Below, piece by piece: positions 16,723 to 27,058 of a DNA stretch of 51,953 nucleotides. This DNA is from Dolichospermum planctonicum. GTDB lineage: Bacteria > Cyanobacteriota > Cyanobacteriia > Cyanobacteriales > Nostocaceae. The stretch's first letter is position 1. Each line of letters starts with the position of its first letter. Below the pieces are notes generated by a model, which saw nothing but the letters and a program-made list of their open reading frames with translations, made no database searches and was not told where the DNA came from. The stretch is from contig NZ_BJCF01000033.1 of NCBI RefSeq assembly GCF_005402965.1, forward strand, positions 1 to 51,953, in the 5' to 3' direction. Made by a program: the position numbers and the translations under genes.

Positions 16723-19139
16723 CCATTTTTTTGGTCAACAGTAGGAGAAGCTGGGCTTTGCCAAAATTTAGATGTCTTACCTTGGGAGAGATCAATGATT
16801 TCTCCCACGTCAGCAATGGGCATAATCATCCCATCACCAAGAACTGTGGCACCTGCTAGACCAATAGGTTTAGATATTGGTCCTTCAAATTGCTTAATGA
16901 CAATTTCCTGTTCACCCAAAACCTGGTCAATCTGTAAACCAAGCATCGTATTACCTGAGCGGACAACGAGTACGGAAATCATGTCATTATTTCTGTTCAT
17001 GATTAATGCTTCACCAGAACCAAACTGACGATTAAAAACTAAGATGTCTTTGAGGGGTTTGACAGGAAGTTTGATACCTCGCCAGACAATAAATGATTCT
17101 TCATTAATATCTTGTTGGATTTTTTGGGAATTGGCGGGGATATTTAGAGTATCCTCCACACCATCTATTGGGAAAGCAATTTTAAATCTATCACAGGCGC
17201 ATAATAAAGCTCTACAAATACTCAGAGTCTGTGGGAGAAAAATGGTAAAGGTAGTTCCTCTACCTGGTGTGGAGTCAGTGGTAACTCTACCACGAATCTG
17301 GCTAATATCATTTTCAACGACATTCAGACCCACACCCCTACCTTTGATATCATCTACCCCATCGGCGGTACTAAAGCAGGGGAGGAATAAAAGCTTATAG
17401 ATATCAAAACGAGACATCGTTTTTGCCTGTTCAAACGTAATAAAACCTTTTTTGATGGCCTGATTTTTAACTTCTTGATGATCAATACCAACACCATCAT
17501 CACTTACAGAAATAACGGTTTGGTTTACCTCCTGTAGGGCGCGAATGCTAATGATTCCTGTAGCTGATTTACCAACAGCTTGGCGCACTTGAGGGGTTTC
17601 AATTCCATGGGCGATCGCATTATTGAGGATATGAGTCAAAGGATATGTAAGATGATCTAAAATCATCTTATCAATCAAAGTATGGACTCCTTCCGTTACC
17701 AACTCCACTTGTTTGCCATACTTAATAGCATTATCCCGCACTCCTGGTCGCAAGCGATCAATCACTTGACTAAATGGAACCATCCGTGCTTTTGTTAGTC
17801 TTTCTTGTAGTCTACTGGTTGCTTGTCCCAACTGTCGGGTTACCTGTTCTATTTTTTCAGTAACAAATTCAATATCACTGGCTGACTCCCGAACTCCGAC
17901 GATAAACTCAATCATTTCTTGGGCTAGAACATGGAAAGGCGTAAACTGGTCCATTTCGATTTCGCTAAACCCGACATGATCACCATTGTCACGGGAGCGA
18001 TAACGAGAATTAGAGGCGATATTATGTTCTCTAGCGCGACGACTGGATAGGAGAGATGTTTTCAGAAGCGATCCCTCGTAGTATTCCTGCATTCTTATTC
18101 CCGCCTCTGAAAGATGCTGTACCTCAGCCAGCAGGGTATCCACTGACTGTCTTAGACGTTCATGATCCTGCTCTAGGGTGTTGCGATTTACCACCAACTC
18201 CCCGACCAAGTTGCTTATATCATCCAGTTGTTTAACGGGAACTTTTATGGTTTCCAATTCTCCCATTGTCTCACGAGTTCTATCACCTGGGATTTTGCTA
18301 GTAGCAGTTTTCCGTGATGTTGCATTGCTACCCGATAATTTTTGATACCTACTCCTTGGGGATAAATCGGACTGTGTTAACAAATTTTCCGACTCACTAA
18401 ACTCATCTTCTGGTCTCAATAAAGAAAAAGGATTTTCCGACTCGACTACAGCAGATTCACCAATTACTAGTGGCTTTGAGCTAATCTGCGGTGCATTATC
18501 TTCATTTTTTCTACTCATTTCTTCATCTTCTAAGAGGAGTAAATCACTTAAATCCTGATGATTATCCTCAATTTCATTATCAGTAATTAGTAGTTGATAG
18601 TTAGTGATATCTTTTAATATTTCTTCTTCTTGCCAATTATCATCTAAAGCGTATATATCAGTTTCAAATAAATCAGCAAAGCTATTTAACTCATAAATTC
18701 CCACCTGACGATGATCATGATCAATAAATTGTAATGACTCCAGTTTTTTTCTATGTTTATTCAGCCATTTTGACATCAAAACTTCTGATTCTTGCTCTGA
18801 TAAACCAACCGGATGACTAAGATTATCTATCAGGGTTTTTAATCTGTCACAGATATCCAGTAGTAAAGACTCTAAATTCAGGTCTATTTTAACAGGATGT
18901 TCTTGAAGAATCCTGAACCAATCCTCCAGACAGTGGGATGTGTGCTGAATACTGCTGAGACCTAACATAGATGCAGCACCTTTGATGGAATGGGCTGCGC
19001 GGAAGACTTCATTCATCATTTCCGAATTTCTTAGGGTAATTTCCAGATTCAGTAATCTTTGTTCAATGGTATTTAGCTGTTCTCTGGCATCTTCGAGAAA
19101 GTAACCTAAAATTTCTTGTTCTTCTTGCTGCATAGTCAT
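16701..19139 (-). CDS. CheA-type histidine kinase of a pilus chemotaxis system, receiver domain lost
   Basis: An 812-residue kinase for a chemotaxis-like pathway controlling type IV pili (PilL/HmpE type in cyanobacteria). Domains: HPt with AHSIKGAASMLG (His near residue 51), an acidic linker rich in Asp/Glu, the dimerisation helices from ISNLVGELVVNRNTLEQ, the ATPase boxes NNAIAHGIE, DDGVGID and GRGVGLNVV, and a C-terminal CheW-like domain ending near TVDQKN. The last few codons (GTQAPSF) come from inserted transposon DNA. A receiver domain normally follows in this family and is missing. The ATG at 19139 is preferred to that at 19160; a third lies at 19133. It is the last gene of the cluster. 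Confidence 0.92.
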   Translation of the reverse strand: MTMQQEEQEILGYFLEDAREQLNTIEQRLLNLEITLRNSEMMNEVFRAAHSIKGAASMLGLSSIQHTSHCLEDWFRILQEHPVKIDLNLESLLLDICDRLKTLIDNLSHPVGLSEQESEVLMSKWLNKHRKKLESLQFIDHDHRQVGIYELNSFADLFETDIYALDDNWQEEEILKDITNYQLLITDNEIEDNHQDLSDLLLLEDEEMSRKNEDNAPQISSKPLVIGESAVVESENPFSLLRPEDEFSESENLLTQSDLSPRSRYQKLSGSNATSRKTATSKIPGDRTRETMGELETIKVPVKQLDDISNLVGELVVNRNTLEQDHERLRQSVDTLLAEVQHLSEAGIRMQEYYEGSLLKTSLLSSRRAREHNIASNSRYRSRDNGDHVGFSEIEMDQFTPFHVLAQEMIEFIVGVRESASDIEFVTEKIEQVTRQLGQATSRLQERLTKARMVPFSQVIDRLRPGVRDNAIKYGKQVELVTEGVHTLIDKMILDHLTYPLTHILNNAIAHGIETPQVRQAVGKSATGIISIRALQEVNQTVISVSDDGVGIDHQEVKNQAIKKGFITFEQAKTMSRFDIYKLLFLPCFSTADGVDDIKGRGVGLNVVENDISQIRGRVTTDSTPGRGTTFTIFLPQTLSICRALLCACDRFKIAFPIDGVEDTLNIPANSQKIQQDINEESFIVWRGIKLPVKPLKDILVFNRQFGSGEALIMNRNNDMISVLVVRSGNTMLGLQIDQVLGEQEIVIKQFEGPISKPIGLAGATVLGDGMIMPIADVGEIIDLSQGKTSKFWQSPASPTVDQKNGTQAPSF

Positions 19140-19190
19140 TGTCTTAAATAAACAAATCATTCTCTTTGACTTGCGGTACTGATACCATCG

Positions 19191-21551
19191 TCAAGTCTCA
19201 CCTGATTCTGGGTTAGATTCCACTCGGAAGCGTTCCACAGAGATAATCAAGTTGCGGGATACTCCCACTAAATATTGCAAAGCTTGAGCAGACCGCTGTG
19301 CTTCTTGAGAAGTTTCCTGGGCTGTTCGCTCTACAGATTGCATTACTTGTGCTACACCGCGAGAAGTTTCCCTTTGTTCTCCAGTATCATTAGTAATTGA
19401 GCGTACCAACATATCAATGTGATTTGCCACTTGAATGATATTATCTAGCGATCGCTTGGACTCTTCGGCTAATCTAGTTTGGTGAATTACCTGTTGTGTT
19501 CCCTCTTCCATAGCCATCATCACCGAGCTAGTTTCACCTTGAATTTGCATGACAATCTGTTCAATTTCCCGCAAGGACTTGGCTGATTTATCTGCTAACT
19601 GACGAACTTCATCAGCTACAATTGCAAACCCTCGTCCTGCTTCTCCCGCTCTTGCTGCTTCAATACTGGCATTGAGCGCGAGTAAGTTGGTGCGGGAAGC
19701 AATCTGACTAACTAGAGCCACGATAGAGTTGATTTCTTGGGATGATTCTCCGAGTCTTTTCACTTTTCGGCTAGTTTCCGCCACTGTTTGCCGCAGTTCC
19801 AAAATCCCTACCACAGTATTTTCTACTACTTCTCCTCCTCTTTGGGCGATTTTACTTGCTTCACAGGCTACAATTTCGGCCTCTCTTGCTGCTTCTGCTA
19901 CCCGTTGGATGGAATTGTTCATTGCCTGTACGGAATTCAACGCCACAGCTAATTCTTCTGCTTGTCTTAAGGCCTCCATAGATAAGTTTCTCACAAAGGT
20001 TTCTGAGGTGCTGGCAGCTTTTGTGACATCGTGTGCTGACACTTTTACCTGTTGCACAATATTTTGAAGATTTTGAATGATCAGATTAAAGGCATCAGCT
20101 ACCGCTCCCAGTCCTTCGGCTGTCACTTCGGCTCGCACTGTCAAATCTCCCTTGGCTGCCCCTTCTACCTCATCTAGAAGGCGAATTACTTGACTTTGCA
20201 GATTTTCTTTAGTTTCTTTTTGTTCAATAGCAAGACGAGCATTGTCTTGTGTTTTTGCGACCATAGACTGCACCATATTATTAAAATCAGTGGCTAACTG
20301 CCCTAATTCATCTTTTGAATAGACTGTGGCTGCCACATTGAGATTACCTTCACCTATAGCATTAAACTGACTTTGTAAATCCTTCGTGCTGCGGCTAATT
20401 TTTTTGACCATGAAATTAGTCATAAACCAGGCGGTAACTGCACCTGTAGCTCCTGCGGTTAGAGGAATTAATAAAGGCATTAACCAGTTTGTATTTCTAA
20501 TTGATTCCCGTTGTTTCACAGGTGTTGTGAAGTTCGCCAAGGCACTAACAATCACTACAGCCATAACTGATACAACGCCTACAGTTCCAGCTATCCACCA
20601 TTGTTTTTTCTCTAAAGAAGCATTTTCAAAGCATCCAAATAAACTTTTTTCAAGACCTACATTGGTTTCTATTTTGGCAACTTCTGATGGGGTGATATAA
20701 ACGGGAATCACTTCTTGAGCTGCACTAATCGTCAATAATTCTTGATCATTATAGATTCTTTCATGAGCAAATGACTCATCAATATTTAAAACATTTTCAG
20801 AACTATCTAGGGATTCTGACAGCATTCCCATGAGTTCATGACTATCATCTTCAATAAATTCAAATACTGGTATATCACCGAGATTGTCAAATTCATCAAG
20901 GTCGTTTAAAACCTCTCTATCATTATGAATATCTCCGCCAGAAATCAATATTTTGCCAGTCATGTTTGCTTGATTTTCCCCATCGAAAGCGGCTACAAAC
21001 GCTTCTAAATCAAATTTATTATCGTTATTTTTTTCTGATGATAGCCTGCGTGGCGTAGTCATGTAGTTAAGATTAAACTCCTGTTTTGGTACTATATAAT
21101 TGTTGGTAAAGGAAACCCCTTTGGAGTTATCTTTTTGGCTGGGGTTAAAGTCTTCCAAAAAAGGTGAATAGCTGTCATCACCATCACTCATTATTGAACT
21201 TTCATTAGCTAAATTACTATGATCTGATATCGGATTACTTGTGATATCTTCTGGAATTAAGACAAAGGGATCATCACTCTTAGCCGCCGGTCGCTCCACA
21301 AAATTGCTGTCTAATTCGCCAATAATTGTATCAATTATTTCATCACCAGCAAGAAACGGATTTTCCAGCGAATCTAGGGGTGGTTCATATTCTGCAAAGG
21401 AATTAAGTTCACAAATATCGCCAGATTCCTCTTCACTTATCAACGGTTCATAAGATAAAGCCTCTGTAACATCGTCTTGAGAAACCTGTTGTTGATATAC
21501 TGTTTTGTCCTGATTATAAGTTGGATCTTGATCATCTGTAGGTTTTGCCAT
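19191..21551 (-). CDS. Methyl-accepting chemotaxis protein (PilJ/HmpD-like)
   Basis: A 786-residue transducer. The first 310 residues are an acidic, low-complexity cytoplasmic region without a recognised sensor domain. Two membrane segments follow (about 317-340 and 355-381) separated by a short polar piece, so almost no periplasmic domain exists. Two HAMP-like regions (to about 525) lead to the signalling domain, whose hairpin tip has [20 protein letters not shown]. The start MAKPTDD at 21551 follows GGGAGAGG closely and clears the cheW stop; a start at 21587 would overlap it. The partner of the CheW and CheA on either side. Confidence 0.92.
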   Translation of the reverse strand: MAKPTDDQDPTYNQDKTVYQQQVSQDDVTEALSYEPLISEEESGDICELNSFAEYEPPLDSLENPFLAGDEIIDTIIGELDSNFVERPAAKSDDPFVLIPEDITSNPISDHSNLANESSIMSDGDDSYSPFLEDFNPSQKDNSKGVSFTNNYIVPKQEFNLNYMTTPRRLSSEKNNDNKFDLEAFVAAFDGENQANMTGKILISGGDIHNDREVLNDLDEFDNLGDIPVFEFIEDDSHELMGMLSESLDSSENVLNIDESFAHERIYNDQELLTISAAQEVIPVYITPSEVAKIETNVGLEKSLFGCFENASLEKKQWWIAGTVGVVSVMAVVIVSALANFTTPVKQRESIRNTNWLMPLLIPLTAGATGAVTAWFMTNFMVKKISRSTKDLQSQFNAIGEGNLNVAATVYSKDELGQLATDFNNMVQSMVAKTQDNARLAIEQKETKENLQSQVIRLLDEVEGAAKGDLTVRAEVTAEGLGAVADAFNLIIQNLQNIVQQVKVSAHDVTKAASTSETFVRNLSMEALRQAEELAVALNSVQAMNNSIQRVAEAAREAEIVACEASKIAQRGGEVVENTVVGILELRQTVAETSRKVKRLGESSQEINSIVALVSQIASRTNLLALNASIEAARAGEAGRGFAIVADEVRQLADKSAKSLREIEQIVMQIQGETSSVMMAMEEGTQQVIHQTRLAEESKRSLDNIIQVANHIDMLVRSITNDTGEQRETSRGVAQVMQSVERTAQETSQEAQRSAQALQYLVGVSRNLIISVERFRVESNPESGET

Positions 21552-21567
21552 TGCCTCTCTCCCAAGT

Positions 21568-22128
21568 TTATTCTGACCACCGCGCACTTCGTAAAATTGT
21601 TACTTGATCTAATAGTTGCAAATACTTCTTTTCTTTTTCTGTATCAAATACATAAGCACCACGCAAAAACTCAGCCTGATGATCTGGTACATGATTGAGT
21701 GGCTTCAGATGCCTTATATCCAGCCAGTCTATTCCAGAAAGTTCTGCGACTCCTAAGCCTAGTAACGTGTCTTGATCTTCAATGACAATTATGGGTATTT
21801 CTGAGCAATCTGTGTTTAATGGGATTGTTTCACCCAGAAATTGCCCCAAATCAGCGACCCAAATCAAACGCCCCCGTAAATTTAGCGTACCTAAGAGTAA
21901 GGGGGATGTATTAGGAATTTGTGTAATCCGATCTGGACTAAGTTCAATTACTTCCCGGATTCCCGTGGCTGGAAATGCAAACTCCTGACCTGAAGGTAGA
22001 TAAAACCGCAAATGTAGCTCACATAATAATCCTATCTCGTCACCATGTCCTGGAGGATTTTCTAGTTGTAATTGGGGAGAGAATTGATCTTGCCCAGGGT
22101 CAGTTAAAAACTCCGAGTTGCTAACCAT
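21568..22128 (-). CDS. CheW-like coupling protein
   Basis: A 186-residue adaptor linking the transducer to the CheA kinase. The CheW domain covers about residues 35-175: [21 protein letters not shown], then [17 protein letters not shown] with the typical NLRG, and GLGVAEL. The N-terminal 35 residues are a variable extension. It lies 13 bases after the response regulator gene and 16 bases before the transducer gene, a tight operon. It fits the PilI/HmpC position in pilus chemotaxis clusters. Confidence 0.92.
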   Translation of the reverse strand: MVSNSEFLTDPGQDQFSPQLQLENPPGHGDEIGLLCELHLRFYLPSGQEFAFPATGIREVIELSPDRITQIPNTSPLLLGTLNLRGRLIWVADLGQFLGETIPLNTDCSEIPIIVIEDQDTLLGLGVAELSGIDWLDIRHLKPLNHVPDHQAEFLRGAYVFDTEKEKKYLQLLDQVTILRSARWSE

Positions 22129-22141
22129 ATTGCTTTTATCC

Positions 22142-22507
22142 TTATCCTCGCAAGAGTTGTTTGACTGTTCCCACCAATTCAGTTTCTTTAAAGGGTTTAC
22201 CTATGTAGGCATCTGCCCCTTGCTTCATCCCCCAATAGCGGTCAAATTCTGTACTTTTAAAAGAACACATCAGCACAGGAATATTTTCGGTTTTAGGATC
22301 GGATTTTAAGCATCGGCAGAGTTCATAGCCATTCATGCGGGGCATAAAAATATCCAAAACAACTAAATCGGGAGGTGTGTTTTGAATCACCTGTAAAGCC
22401 TCTACTCCGTCTGCGGCTTGGGTGACTGTTAAACCACTAGCTTTGAGGAGGTTTGTGATTATCATTCTTTGGGAGACACTGTCTTCAACAATGAGAACTG
22501 TCATCAT
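22142..22507 (-). CDS. CheY-like response regulator (PilG/PilH type)
   Basis: A 121-residue single receiver domain: VLIVEDS with the acidic pair, the phosphorylated Asp in VVLDIFMPRMNG, the conserved Ser in LMCSFKS and the Lys in YIGKPFKE. There is no output domain. The start is taken at MMTVLIVEDS (22507), not the longer frame to 22570. It is the first gene of the four-gene cluster. Since the kinase downstream has lost its own receiver, this is the only intact receiver left in the locus. Confidence 0.93.
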   Translation of the reverse strand: MMTVLIVEDSVSQRMIITNLLKASGLTVTQAADGVEALQVIQNTPPDLVVLDIFMPRMNGYELCRCLKSDPKTENIPVLMCSFKSTEFDRYWGMKQGADAYIGKPFKETELVGTVKQLLRG

Positions 22508-22683
22508 AACTGTTGATTTACATTTTGATTCAAATGTGCTGTTAGGCAATATAACTTGCTTTGACGGCAAAAGGAAACTATATAAATTAACTCGATCGTT
22601 TCACTAACTTACCATACAACGTCAGTTGCTAGTAGAACATGAGAATTTTACCTGCTTTGGGAGTAGGCGCACCAAAGAGATTG

Positions 22684-23544
22684 TTAGTTAGCTATCACAG
22701 ATATCAATAACAGTGCTGCCCCTGTTGCCAAAATGGACATAATTCCTGTTAATCCCGCTAAGGGTTTTTTATTTTTACCTGTCACCCATTCAGAAACTTT
22801 ATCCGTATAAGTAATTAATTTTGCTGTATCTATGGTAGCAATAGCCCATACCCAACCAGCATGAAGTCCCCATGCTATTCCTAAATTCTGGCCATCAGCT
22901 AATCTAGCCAATACTAATACCATGCCCATTAACCATAGTCCAGGAAGTTGAGGAATAGTTTCTTTTTGTTCCCATACCAAATGTAAAATGGCAAAAACTA
23001 AGCTAGAAATAATTGCCGCTAACCAAATTGAATAATTCTGCTCTAATTTGCTCAATAAAAATCCCCGAAATACAAGTTCTTCTATTCCTCCTACAAACCA
23101 AGCCACTAAGAAAATTGTCAGGAAACTAGATTGTATTAACTTGATATTAGGTTTTTCTAAATAGCACCAACCCAGACAGATTTGACCAAAGAATACTATA
23201 GCTAAAATGAAAACACCCAAGCTAAAACCAAGTAATAAAGAACGGAAAATTTCTATTTTCCCTACTAATCCATAATCAGAAAAAGAACCCAAGTTCAACC
23301 ATTGAAATCCCCACAGAATTAGGGGGACTAATAAGTAAAGAGACACCAATAAAGGAACTTTTTGCTCTGGTTGCAAAGATTTGTGTATTTGCCAATTCCA
23401 GGTAATGGCTAAAATTGCTACTAATGGCAACCAACAACCTACCCAGATCATAAAAAAAGCTATGACCAAAAATACTGGTGTATGTTTAAGCAACTCCAGC
23501 AAAATATTGGCCGATGATTCTAAAAATGACAGTAGAATAGACAT
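22684..23544 (-). CDS. CPBP-family intramembrane metalloprotease
   Basis: A 286-residue membrane protein with about eight hydrophobic segments and the CPBP motifs EELVFRGFLL, FAILHLVW and GLHAGWVWA. It shares its C-terminal style (SEWVTGKNKKPLAGLTGIMS) with the protease at 1868-2698 (PDWVTGVNNNPLQGVMGVLF), so the two are paralogues. The start is placed at MSILLSFLESS (23544), because the frame upstream opens with TTG and looks non-coding. It lies upstream of the chemotaxis cluster with a 176-base gap and is probably separately transcribed. Confidence 0.88.
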   Translation of the reverse strand: MSILLSFLESSANILLELLKHTPVFLVIAFFMIWVGCWLPLVAILAITWNWQIHKSLQPEQKVPLLVSLYLLVPLILWGFQWLNLGSFSDYGLVGKIEIFRSLLLGFSLGVFILAIVFFGQICLGWCYLEKPNIKLIQSSFLTIFLVAWFVGGIEELVFRGFLLSKLEQNYSIWLAAIISSLVFAILHLVWEQKETIPQLPGLWLMGMVLVLARLADGQNLGIAWGLHAGWVWAIATIDTAKLITYTDKVSEWVTGKNKKPLAGLTGIMSILATGAALLLISVIAN

Positions 23545-23669
23545 AAAAAACACGGCTAACTTCCCGCAAAAATATATTTCTTGATTAATAATCAAGACTC
23601 TACCAGAATTTGTCAATCATGGAAGAGTCCAAATTGTTTTTTATGTCTTATGCCACTGAAATTATTTAA

Positions 23670-23692
23670 CTACAGCTAAGTAGTAGCTGTAG
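23670..23692. terminator. Hairpin downstream of cyAbrB gene
   Basis: CTACAGCTA and TAGCTGTAG form a perfect nine-pair stem around AGTAG. On the minus strand, in the direction of the cyAbrB gene, it is followed by TTAAATAATTT, a weak U-rich tail. It could end transcription from both sides. Confidence 0.5.
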
Positions 23693-23749
23693 CTTTAGGG
23701 ATAAATTCGTTAGTATTGACCTGAAATTGATATTTAATCAGTGAAAGAA

Positions 23750-24181
23750 TTATTCTTCTGCGTCTGATTCATCAGCATCAGCATCATCATCAGACTGGAC
23801 TAATTGTTTCTCACTTTCGCTTAACTGAATCAAGTGAATGTGTTTGTAACCTAGTCTAATTTCAAATTCATCACCGGGCTTTAAACCCATAGCTTTAGTG
23901 TAGGTTGCGCCAATCACGATTTGACCATTTTGGTGTACACTCACCCGGTATGTCGGTTCACGTCCACGGCCATCTTTAGGTGCTTCTGGGCTAAGGGGAA
24001 TGCCTCTAGCTGACAGTAAAGCATCATAAAAATCTGTGAGATTAACGCGAACTTGGCTATTTTTAGTAACGGTGTAGTAACCACACTGTTTTGCTCTTTC
24101 CCGACGCGGTAAAGTTGAAAGTTCTTTAACTTTCGCTAGTAGTGTTTTTCCAGTTAATGGGGCAGTTGCAGTTTCAGTCAT
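23750..24181 (-). CDS. cyAbrB family transcriptional regulator
   Basis: A 143-residue cyanobacterial AbrB-like DNA-binding protein. The conserved body includes KELSTLPRRERAKQCGYYTV, the block LSPEAPKDGRGREPTYRVSV and the AbrB-like hairpin region GQIVIGATYTKAMGLKPGDEF. The C-terminus is a short acidic Asp/Glu tail. Members of this family regulate carbon/nitrogen balance, hydrogenase and heterocyst genes; which of the two clades (CalA or CalB type) this is cannot be settled by eye, though it looks like the CalA type. The 1.2 kb before sdhB probably includes its promoter. Confidence 0.93.
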   Translation of the reverse strand: MTETATAPLTGKTLLAKVKELSTLPRRERAKQCGYYTVTKNSQVRVNLTDFYDALLSARGIPLSPEAPKDGRGREPTYRVSVHQNGQIVIGATYTKAMGLKPGDEFEIRLGYKHIHLIQLSESEKQLVQSDDDADADESDAEE

Positions 24182-25426
24182 TATGCTCTAATTGTCCTTA
24201 ATCTCTTCAAACTGATAGGGTAGTCTGGCCTTAGCCATGGAAAAATTTTCTCTGAATTTAGTATTGAGCTTTTTAGCTAAAGACCAGATTTCAGAAGCAG
24301 ATAGATAGAAGGGTGATGGATGAATTTCTGCTGATATGGAAGCACTAAAATAGTCTATTATAGATAACTATAATAGCAGTTTAATTCATGGCTGCCACAG
24401 ACATTAATTCCAGTAATTTTACCGCGATTTTAACCATGATTGGCCATCAGAAATTAAATTATTTTCTCTTTGGGCTGCTGAGTGCGGTGTAACTTCCAGC
24501 CACCTTTACAAATCAGGTTAGTTCTACTCCAAAAAAGTTGTAGAGCCAATAAATTACAGGTTTTTCACATTTAATGCTGACTTTTACCGCTTTGGAGTTA
24601 TGGGCTTACACCTAATTCTCGTTTTTAGCTGAAGACAGCATAGTATTTGTATGTGGTCTAACGAACATACACCCTTTGATTCTACCAGTAGAGACATGAT
24701 TTTTCTAGTCTCTAGATTGCGAGAAAACCACAGAAGTTTTAGCCGTGCTTATGCGGTTATTGTTCCTGATTTTGTGAGTTCGTAATTTCCTATTAAATAG
24801 TAGCATGAAATAATAATAGCAAAATATTTTGGGAATTTTAAATTTATATTGCCACTAAATTTTGATCTAAATCCCTGAAGTTGAGCGGGTAAAAAGCAGT
24901 AGAGATTTTCGCTGTGGTTGATGCTGTCAAGAGGATAATCTCAGGACTTTTATAAAAGTTAATCTGATTCAGATTGGCTGGGATTGAGAGAGTGAGTTAA
25001 TGCCAGGGAATTTCTAAGGATTGGCCACAGCAGCTATCAGTGGTCAAAGACAAAAAGCGGGGGAGAAAATCCTCGCTGTTGATCACCGTTAAATTCCCAG
25101 CTCTCATAAGATTATCTACGTCTGTCTAGGGGAATAATAAATTTACCACATCTATGGGGGATTTGATAGCCACTAGCAAATATTTTCACTGGTTGTAACA
25201 CTTCTATATATTTAAAGATGTAGAATTTTGATAACTAGGGCTTGACGAAATTCCTATTAAGTGTAAAGGATCAATGGTGAAGCAGTAAAGCCTATGGTTA
25301 ACTTCAGCATCAAAGAAAACGATTTTTATACTTCATGCTGCATACTTCGTCCTTACCTGTGCTGATGGTTTTTGAGATATATCAGAGAAGAGAGAAAATT
25401 TGAACCCAAGATTTGGACTGATCATT
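24182..25426. other. 1.2 kb gene-free region between cyAbrB and sdhB genes
   Basis: No convincing gene in six frames; a 34-codon frame at 24388-24492 is not supported. It is AT-rich with scattered short palindromes and one stem-like stretch near 25055-25080 (GCGGGGGA and TCCTCGC). It should hold the divergent promoters of the cyAbrB and sdhB genes. The length leaves room for an unrecognised small RNA. Confidence 0.45.
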
Positions 25427-26434
25427 ATGGAAGTTATTTTTAAGATTGCTCGACAACAAGAAAATTCTCACCCTGTTTTCAAATCCTACCTTTTGCAGGT
25501 AGAACCAGGTAATACTATCCTGGATTGTCTGAATCAAATTAAGTGGGAACAAGATGGGACTCTAGCATTTCGCAAAAATTGTCGCAATACAATTTGTGGT
25601 AGTTGTGCTGTGAGGATTAATGGCCGTTCTGCTTTGGCTTGTAAGGAAAATGTAAGGGGTGAACTGGCCAGACTGGAAAAAATCTCATCATCTCACAATC
25701 AGTCTCAAACTACTCCAGAAATTACAGTAGCACCTTTGGGGAATATGCCTGTAATTAAAGATTTAGTTGTGGATATGAGCAATTTTTGGCATAATTTAGA
25801 GACCGTTGCTCCTTATGTAAGTACGGCCGGTAGACAAGTTCCTGAAAGGGAGTTTTTACAAACACCACAAGAAAGATCGCTCCTGGATCAAACGGGCAAT
25901 TGTATTATGTGTGGAGCTTGTTATTCTGAATGTAATGCTGTTGAAGTCAATTCTGATTTTGTCGGTCCTCATGCTCTGGCTAAAGCATACCGCATGGTGG
26001 CAGATTCCCGTGATAGCAATACAGAACAACGATTAGAAAACTATAGCGCGGGAATTCAAGGAGTGTGGGGTTGTACTCGTTGTCTTTACTGTGATTCGGT
26101 TTGTCCCATGGAAGTTGCTCCCTTGGAGCAAATCACCAAAATTAAACAGGAAATTCTGGAGCGTAAACAGAAAAATGATAGTCGTTCAATTCGTCACCGT
26201 CAAGTTTTAGTAGACTTAGTAAAACAGGGTGGTTGGATTGATGAACGTCAATTTGGACTCCAAGTAGTTGGTAATTATTTTCGGGATCTTCAGGGATTAC
26301 TTAGTATTGCACCTTTGGGGTTACGAATGCTTGTCAGGGGTAAATTTCCCCTTTCTTTTGAACCTTCCCAAGGAACTCAACAAGTGCGTTCTCTGATTGA
26401 GTCTGTACAAAATTCTGGACAAAATCAGGGTTAA
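25427..26434 (+). CDS. sdhB: Succinate dehydrogenase iron-sulfur subunit
   Basis: The electron-transfer subunit of succinate:quinone oxidoreductase, on the thylakoid or plasma membrane in cyanobacteria. The 335-residue protein has the [2Fe-2S] ligands in CRNTICGSCAVRINGRSALAC, shortened here to the Cys positions CxxxxCxxC...C, the [4Fe-4S] motif CIMCGACYSEC and the [3Fe-4S] region CTRCLYCDSVCP. The start is set at ATG 25427 (MEVIFKIAR) because the frame to 25400 opens with TTG. No sdhA or membrane anchor is adjacent, as is common in cyanobacteria. It is convergent with a lipoprotein gene. Confidence 0.94.
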   Translation: MEVIFKIARQQENSHPVFKSYLLQVEPGNTILDCLNQIKWEQDGTLAFRKNCRNTICGSCAVRINGRSALACKENVRGELARLEKISSSHNQSQTTPEITVAPLGNMPVIKDLVVDMSNFWHNLETVAPYVSTAGRQVPEREFLQTPQERSLLDQTGNCIMCGACYSECNAVEVNSDFVGPHALAKAYRMVADSRDSNTEQRLENYSAGIQGVWGCTRCLYCDSVCPMEVAPLEQITKIKQEILERKQKNDSRSIRHRQVLVDLVKQGGWIDERQFGLQVVGNYFRDLQGLLSIAPLGLRMLVRGKFPLSFEPSQGTQQVRSLIESVQNSGQNQG

Positions 26435-26499
26435 TTATATTCAATGATTAGTAATTTAGTCATGGGGAAGAATTTATTTTCTTCTTTCTTGACTTTTCC

Positions 26500-27024
26500 C
26501 TAACTTGGATCTTGACGAATATTCAATTTTCGCCCAAATCGGTCATAAACTAAAATATCCCACTGTCCATTATTACTATACTCAAAGGCAATTCTACTAC
26601 CATCAGCGCTAATTGTGGGATTGCGGACTTCTCCTTGTAGATCACCTGCTAAATTCCGTAATTGACGCACATCTTGATCATAAAATACAATTTGTGTTCT
26701 TCCTTGACGACTCGCAGCAAAGACAATAAATTTACCATTTTCAGAAGCCGCAGGATGGGAAGCAATTGTATCAAAGGAATTTAATCCAGGTAAGTCTACT
26801 AAATTACGAGTTAACGTATCAAACATATACACATCTTGACTTCCTCTGCGATCGCTGGTAAATATAATATATCGGACAGATATCTGCGGGTTTAATTCCG
26901 ATGCAAAACTATTAAGACTTCTTCCCCCAGAATCAAAGGGGTAACTGAGTAACCGTGGATAGCCAAAACACCCAGTTAATAGACTTGAGCAGAAAAATAA
27001 AATAATTGATATTTTGTAATTCAT
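26500..27024 (-). CDS. TolB-like beta-propeller lipoprotein
   Basis: A 174-residue exported protein. The N-terminus MNYKISIILFFCSSLLTGC ends in a lipobox (LLTGC), so it should be lipid-anchored. Three PD40-type repeats follow: RYIIFTSDRRGSQDVYMFD, KFIVFAASRQGRTQIVFYD and SRIAFEYSNNGQWDILVYD. Three blades are too few for a closed propeller, so it may pair with another copy. It is a paralogue of the next gene upstream (27127-27687). The start is the ATG at 27024 rather than five codons earlier. Function unknown. Confidence 0.8.
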   Translation of the reverse strand: MNYKISIILFFCSSLLTGCFGYPRLLSYPFDSGGRSLNSFASELNPQISVRYIIFTSDRRGSQDVYMFDTLTRNLVDLPGLNSFDTIASHPAASENGKFIVFAASRQGRTQIVFYDQDVRQLRNLAGDLQGEVRNPTISADGSRIAFEYSNNGQWDILVYDRFGRKLNIRQDPS

Positions 27025-27058
27025 TGAAGCATAAAGCAACAGAAAAAATTTTAAAAAA

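Noticed and set aside
24388-24492. 34-codon frame MAATDINSSNFTAIL in the gap before sdhB
   Set aside because: No ribosome-binding site, no recognised similarity and chance length.
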